NCBI GenBank assembly: GCA_963169105.1
Contig: OY720639.1
Coordinates: forward strand, 85,666,593 to 85,730,592
Source of the DNA: Ceriagrion tenellum
Lineage: Eukaryota > Arthropoda > Insecta > Odonata > Coenagrionidae
Reading direction: 5' to 3'
DNA length: 64,000 nt
Shown: piece by piece, positions 58,701 through 64,000 of the stretch
Numbering within the stretch: position 1 is the first letter of the stretch
Layout of the letters: the number at the start of each line of letters is the position of its first letter
Made by a program: the position numbers and the translations under genes
The notes under the pieces: model-generated
Database searches by the model: none
Told to the model about the DNA's origin: nothing
What the model saw: the letters and a program-made list of their open reading frames with translations, nothing else

Positions 58701-61700
58701 TTAATTTTTGCATTAGACGGCAAGTGTTCTCTCCTTGGTGTTATCAAAGTGCTTTTCTTTTAGCTTTACCTAATATCATTTAAGTTTTCTGTGAAAGACA
58801 TGGAGTGCCTTTTAAACTAGTATTACAAGCTATGCAGAGGGCAAAATGTCATCAGGAGACAGAATTATGAAAAAAGGCTAATGAGTTACTTTTGAAATTT
58901 CTATTCCCCAAGAGCACAACAACATGAATTTTCATATTCATTGTGTTCAGTTTACTATCTGATCTATTCTTTGAATGAGGGTATAAGTTAAAGAAGCTTT
59001 TTTGTCATGTTTGTGACTTGAATGTATGTGCTGGAAAAACTCTCTCTCTATTTTGTGAACATGTTTAAGCCTTGCCATCTTGTCATGTTTCTTGTAGTGT
59101 ATTGTTCTCAATTAATGTTAATGTTTTGGTTATGTTGTTGTTACTTAGTTGGATAATGATGGTCACTGGTGGTTCTCAAGTACCTGTTCTTGTGGTTTGT
59201 CAAAAGTCAAGTTGAACAAAGTCGCTTGATTCGACCATTGAAGTTGTGGAATATAGGCTCTTATCTTGTTAGTGGAGCATGTACATGTTTCCAAACATTG
59301 CATGTAACAAATGATATGGTACGAAGTCACTCGCATGGGTGCATATACACCAGGGTCCCGGTCAAGTCAAATGATTTTTTCATTGCGAATTTCAACCCTG
59401 GTGAGCATGTACATGGTCGCAAGTTTGGGTTATACTGGTGGAACTACTTTCAGAGAATAATCTAATTTATTTGGGGGAAAAAATGTGTCGAATCAAAAGT
59501 GAGTCAATTGCCTATTCTGATTATGATCAGGCCTTGCAAATGGTCTTCATTTGGACAGAGTATGTTTACAAAAATGGTCATGAGTGTGATTATAATCCTG
59601 CCATTATTTGTATTGTACAGATGTTTATTTGTGTACATGTATTCAGTAAAGTATTTGAATTAGGATAATCTTCAAGGCCATGTTAATCATTTTCATTTGA
59701 TTTCAACCTAACATTATTCCAAGTCTACTTCAGTTTAACTTTGTATATGGTGTTACAAGGGAAATAATATTAATTTGATTTGTTGAAAACCACATCAATG
59801 GAGACTGATGAGTCTAAAAATGTGTCACCAATAGCTGGTGAGTGAATATAAAATCACTGCTATACAAATTGCAAAAGAAAGTCTCTCTGAAAATAATGGA
59901 AGTATGTATGAGGTGGTGGCCACTGGTTCAATGTGCATATGCCTCTTGATGTAGAAAGTATAGAATTTTGCCAATTCAAGACTGAAAGTTAAATGATTCA
60001 TATTGTCAGAATTAGAATGTGTATAATTCAATGTTAACGTTTTTGTGCTTCATACCATATGTGAGTAATAATTGTTTAGACTGTTACACATTCACTGCAT
60101 TTGCGCATCTGGTGTGAAGTAGGTAGAATAAATAGAAAATGTACAATGGATCCAATCAGAAATTGGATGCATAGGAAACAAGAAGTTATACATATTGTAT
60201 TCACTAGTTTCCCCTGGAGGTGAAGTATATACTGGGTATGAAATCATTAGTTTAAGATTAGTCGCTATCAGAGAGAATCAATCAACTGCATTAAATTAAG
60301 TGGCATCATCTTGAGAATAATACATTTGGGACTGTTTCTGATAGCACTGTAAAGTCACTATGGTAACAGTGGAGGCAAATGGGAATCTTTTTGAGCCTGT
60401 AAAATGCATGTATTTGCAGCTTGCAGGTCAGCCATGTTCATGTTCTTGAATTCAATAGTGAAATTTCACAATTTTACTTGTTGGCTGAGAAAACAGTTTG
60501 TCTTGCTATACTTGAGGGTCAGGACTTAATAGGAATGTCATGCTAATGTTTAATGCAATGTGTGGTTAGTTACATAAATAATTCAATACTCTTGGGTTAG
60601 CAATATCCCTGAGAAACAACATTGAACCTTTAGCTGCATTGCATTAGGTGGTGAATTGGTGCAAAATTTCATAGGCAGCCTTAATGATCTACCTTATGGA
60701 AGTTATGCATCTTAAACTACATAATGTATCTCACAGATGACATATAAAAATTGCTCTTCAAATCTGAAAAAAATTGATGTGATAAGGTTGTCAGATAGTG
60801 TTGAAACTATTATTTTGCCTAAAATTTTGGAAAACATTTTGTCAAGCGTACAATTTCAGCACACCCATAGCCAACCACTGGTTCATGAGTTACGGGGTGC
60901 ATGTTTGTATTTGAATGGGTTTTGTGAACGTAGCAAGTGAATTGTCAAGATTTCTATTTCTTAATGGTTGCATAGAGAGAAATTGAACTTGTGACCATTG
61001 TGATCAAACCAGAGATCATTCGTTGTTAGCCTGTAAGTTGCTGCATTAGTGTCTCAAGAATTATATTTTATTTCATAATTCACCAATCCATATTACACTT
61101 GAATTTCAGTTGATCTCTTTCTTGTTCATTAAGTGATTTCTTCTCAAATCACATGTATTCTTCTGTATGGTAGCGTTTATTCATTTATATGAGCCTCTAT
61201 TTGTGCTTCACTGTAAGTGTTGAAAAACAGTAAATATTTTTGCTCCGTGTTTGCCATTTCTCATATACAGCATTTGTCACTCACTGTGGTATGTATATAA
61301 AAATGTGGCCTTCATTATTTTTTTCTCTCAAATTAGCTAACTCTGCCAAAATACTCATTTGTTGTTCTTTGACTCAGGAGCCTGATGTATAAATGAAGCA
61401 CTTTCCTTCGTTACTTGGTGATATTCCATTATGAAAGATATTCAAATGGACTGCTTAGTGGTTTCTCCAACTTGCTCTAACTGTTTCCCCCGTCTTTTTT
61501 GCTCATTCTATCGTTAAGATCTCTGGCATGGCATATTGCTATGCTACTCTTTCCTCTGGCTGTGTTTACCGTGGTAATTGTTGACGTCAGTTCTTGTCCA
61601 TTCTTTCAGCATAGTAGGCCTTTGAAGACCCTCTATCATTATAGTATGTTATCTCTTTTCTTTCATCACCTCTCTCACTTCTTGTATTTGTACCTCAGAC

Positions 61701-64000
61701 AATTCATATTCATCTGCACCTTGTACTCACTGTATTTAGCGTAAGTTCATGACAAACCTGGAATATGTATGGAATTTTTAACTTCCATGCAAGAAGTTTG
61801 GAATCCAAACTTAGCTGAGCATATCTCATGCTATATTTTCCCTTATTTTATCTGATTGCTACAGCTGTCCACCCCATAGTTATTTCAACTAATTGTGTAG
61901 TGATTTCATAAATCTTTTTTTTATCTACATATATTGATTATAATGTGGTGTATACTTCTCTGTATCACTTCACATTTGTTGCTTCTTGTAATACTGTTTC
62001 AGGTTATTGTTGTTGCTCATGATGTGTCCATTGAGTTTTGTCCTTTTCTTACTTTTTAGCATAGTCACATCGGCATATGTTCTCCCCAGCTCTTCGAAGG
62101 ACATCTATTGGTGATATTTTTGGAATATTGGCAATTCTCCCTGTGCTTTTTGTGTGCTTATTTTGTGAACACCATGATTCTTTGGCTTTATTTCTTTGCT
62201 TCATGGTCATCATCATCTGAGCCATGCTGCCTTAGCAAGCAATACGATAGCATGTTCCATACGAATGCTTTGATGAAGTGTTCCTTACTTTCAAGCTGTA
62301 TTGGCAGCTGTTGATAGCCTTACTGTGGCTACTCTTCTCACAGTGACTCACTTTCATCTCATACTATGAATCCTCTTATATTATCTAATTACTTCTACCA
62401 CAAATATAATTGTTAAAAGGATCCTTACTGGTTTCTTTCTTCAGTGTTATCAACTTTTCCACATTCTTATCTAGTTCACTGCTCATCCTTGGAGCTTACT
62501 CTTTGCTGAGACCCATTCTAGAGATTACTGATTTCTGGAGTGTTGCAGTTTCAGTGCCTCACTGTGCCTAGGTTTTCTTCATTTTCTTCAACTTGGGTGT
62601 CAAATTCTTAACATGCCTAAGAAATGAGCTGACTGTGGAATCAGGTTGGTTCAGTGCATGAATATATATTATGGATTGTTATCTCGTCGCCAAAAACTGT
62701 TGTCTAGAATTCCATAAACAAACAACTTTTTGGAATGTGGTGCTGCCTAGTGATGAAAGACGGAAGTTCAAATGTAAATACAGTCGATAGTTTGTAAATA
62801 AACTCTTCTTACTGGTTTTACTTACAAGTAATCATAATGTAGTGGATAAAAAATATAGTACTACACGCGGGACGTAATTACACACTTTTTTATATTGTCC
62901 GGTCTACAGATATATTTAATTCCTCTCCAAATTTAATTACACAAATGCACAATTAACCTCTTAGCACTTGTTGAATATCAACCCAACAGCCCTAATATGA
63001 TCCAGGTACATGTGGTATCTTCATGAGTATTCTCAATGGCCATCATTGCAGTGTAGGTAAAAAGGAATGCACTTACCGCCGTCTTGAACAGATTCTTATT
63101 TTTCAATCCAAGTCTCCTATTTTGGGACCTCGTAGCCGCATACCCTGTTTTGCAGCCTCATACGAAGCAAGTTCTGTTAAAACAAAGCATTCTTAATTCT
63201 TTATTTAAGCCGAACAGGCTTAATGAATTCAAAATAGAATCAGAGTCTGGCAAACGTTGTCGTCGGCCCACAATGGACGTTCATTAACCTCTTACACATT
63301 TCCTGTAATAGATATTTCCTCTCTAGCATTTACAAATTACCTAACTTTTAGGTCACAAAAATATCAAGATATTATTCAAAGTATCAAGTAATTCATATCT
63401 CCTTGATCGTTATTGAATATTCACCACAGTCTCACGTTAACAACAATTAACCACGTCTATTTACAATTCAACTGAAAAGACTTTTTTCGAAGTGGCGCCA
63501 AGGACTTGGTGAACTAAAAGTGGAAATTTAGGCAACACATAGCCTAGGCAACAACTCCAAACATTTAAATTCTTAATATACATTCATGGTTCAGTGGCTG
63601 GATCCCTGGCAAGCCTAGATTTTGGTCACAACTGGTAGAAATTTTTCAGTAGAATCCTGATCCCAGCCTGTATCCTCATGGAGAGCACATCAGGTCTAAT
63701 ACACTTTGTTGAATGGGATGTTAAACTGTGATCCCTTGGCAACTTCTGTTACCAGTAGGATTACAGTAATGTTGTGTTTTTCTCCACCCTTCCTCTCGTC
63801 TCCACATAATCTTACCTACTTCTATCTATCCTTAATGGTGCAATTAACTTTGGATATAAATGCTTCCCCTGATTACTCAGCAACATTAAATTATCTCTTA
63901 GGATCATCATTTTTCCTTTTGTTCAAATAAGTACATTGGTGTTGAAAACTTGGTAATATTTGAGCCTGAGAATATTTTTTCCTTACACCAGTCATTGTTA
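52714..64000. other. Downstream of HEXIM: long region without supported genes
   Basis: The first kilobases are probably HEXIM 3' UTR (AATAAA near 53403 and 56328 are candidate poly(A) signals). The remainder is AT-rich with only short frames. I noticed a CpG-bearing patch near 54230-54310, a small gene-like signal on the minus strand near 63087-63174 (see findings) and repetitive AGCTC words near 58585-58690. I found no RNA gene or transposon that I can support. Confidence 0.45.
54220..54320 (+). promoter_or_regulatory. Possible promoter-like patch with a YY1-type site
   Basis: CGCACTTCTGCGCCTCCGTA, TACGTCAGC and AAAATGGCGGG occur within about 80 bp. The last resembles the YY1 start-site motif, with an ATG that opens only 13 codons (MAGVGEFSIIFFQ) before a stop, or could splice at TTG|GTGAAT. 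No following exon was found. Confidence 0.25.

Overview
The window looks like a piece of an arthropod nuclear genome, most likely an insect. It is AT-rich, has introns with GT..AG borders, carries a dense load of decayed retroelements, and holds three animal housekeeping genes that I recognise by protein motifs. I cannot name the species from the sequence.

Layout. 0-13 kb is repeat territory: a decayed Ty1/copia pol (about 0.4-2.0 kb), a satellite array of 235-255 bp units that changes into a 446 bp higher-order form (4.0-6.9 kb), an 83 bp tandem duplication, a hammerhead-like retroelement motif, and an old non-LTR retrotransposon interrupted by a second LINE 3' end (9.5-12.4 kb). 13-18 kb has low-repeat, CpG-containing sequence with two spliced minus-strand gene fragments I cannot name. 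The first starts in a compact divergent promoter near 15.1-15.4 kb, part of which is duplicated about 405 bp away. 18-24 kb is mostly unannotatable, with a SINE-like B box, a possible small membrane-protein ORF and two unusual low-complexity repeats.

The three recognisable genes are all on the + strand. SMUG1, a uracil-DNA glycosylase, has four coding exons at 24.6-26.2 kb. ADAT2, the catalytic subunit of the tRNA A34-to-I deaminase, has three coding exons at 31.3-42.1 kb. Its first intron holds a decayed Penelope-like element and its second a LINE fragment, both in antisense. HEXIM, the 7SK-dependent inhibitor of P-TEFb, has a single coding exon at 51.4-52.7 kb. Between SMUG1 and ADAT2 are a probable solo LTR, a 300 bp spaced duplication and a decayed gypsy-type gag with an LTR piece in opposite orientation. 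Between ADAT2 and HEXIM are a LINE RT tail (47.5-48.1 kb) and a clean MITE with terminal inverted repeats and TTA target duplications (48.35-48.70 kb). From 52.7 kb to the end I see no supported gene.

The three named genes do not form a pathway: base-excision repair, tRNA editing and transcription elongation control are neighbours only. I found no convincing undescribed system. The best leads are the uncharacterised divergent promoter with its minus-strand gene, three hammerhead-like motifs, the satellite's higher-order change, and the palindromic ATATGC-rich block.
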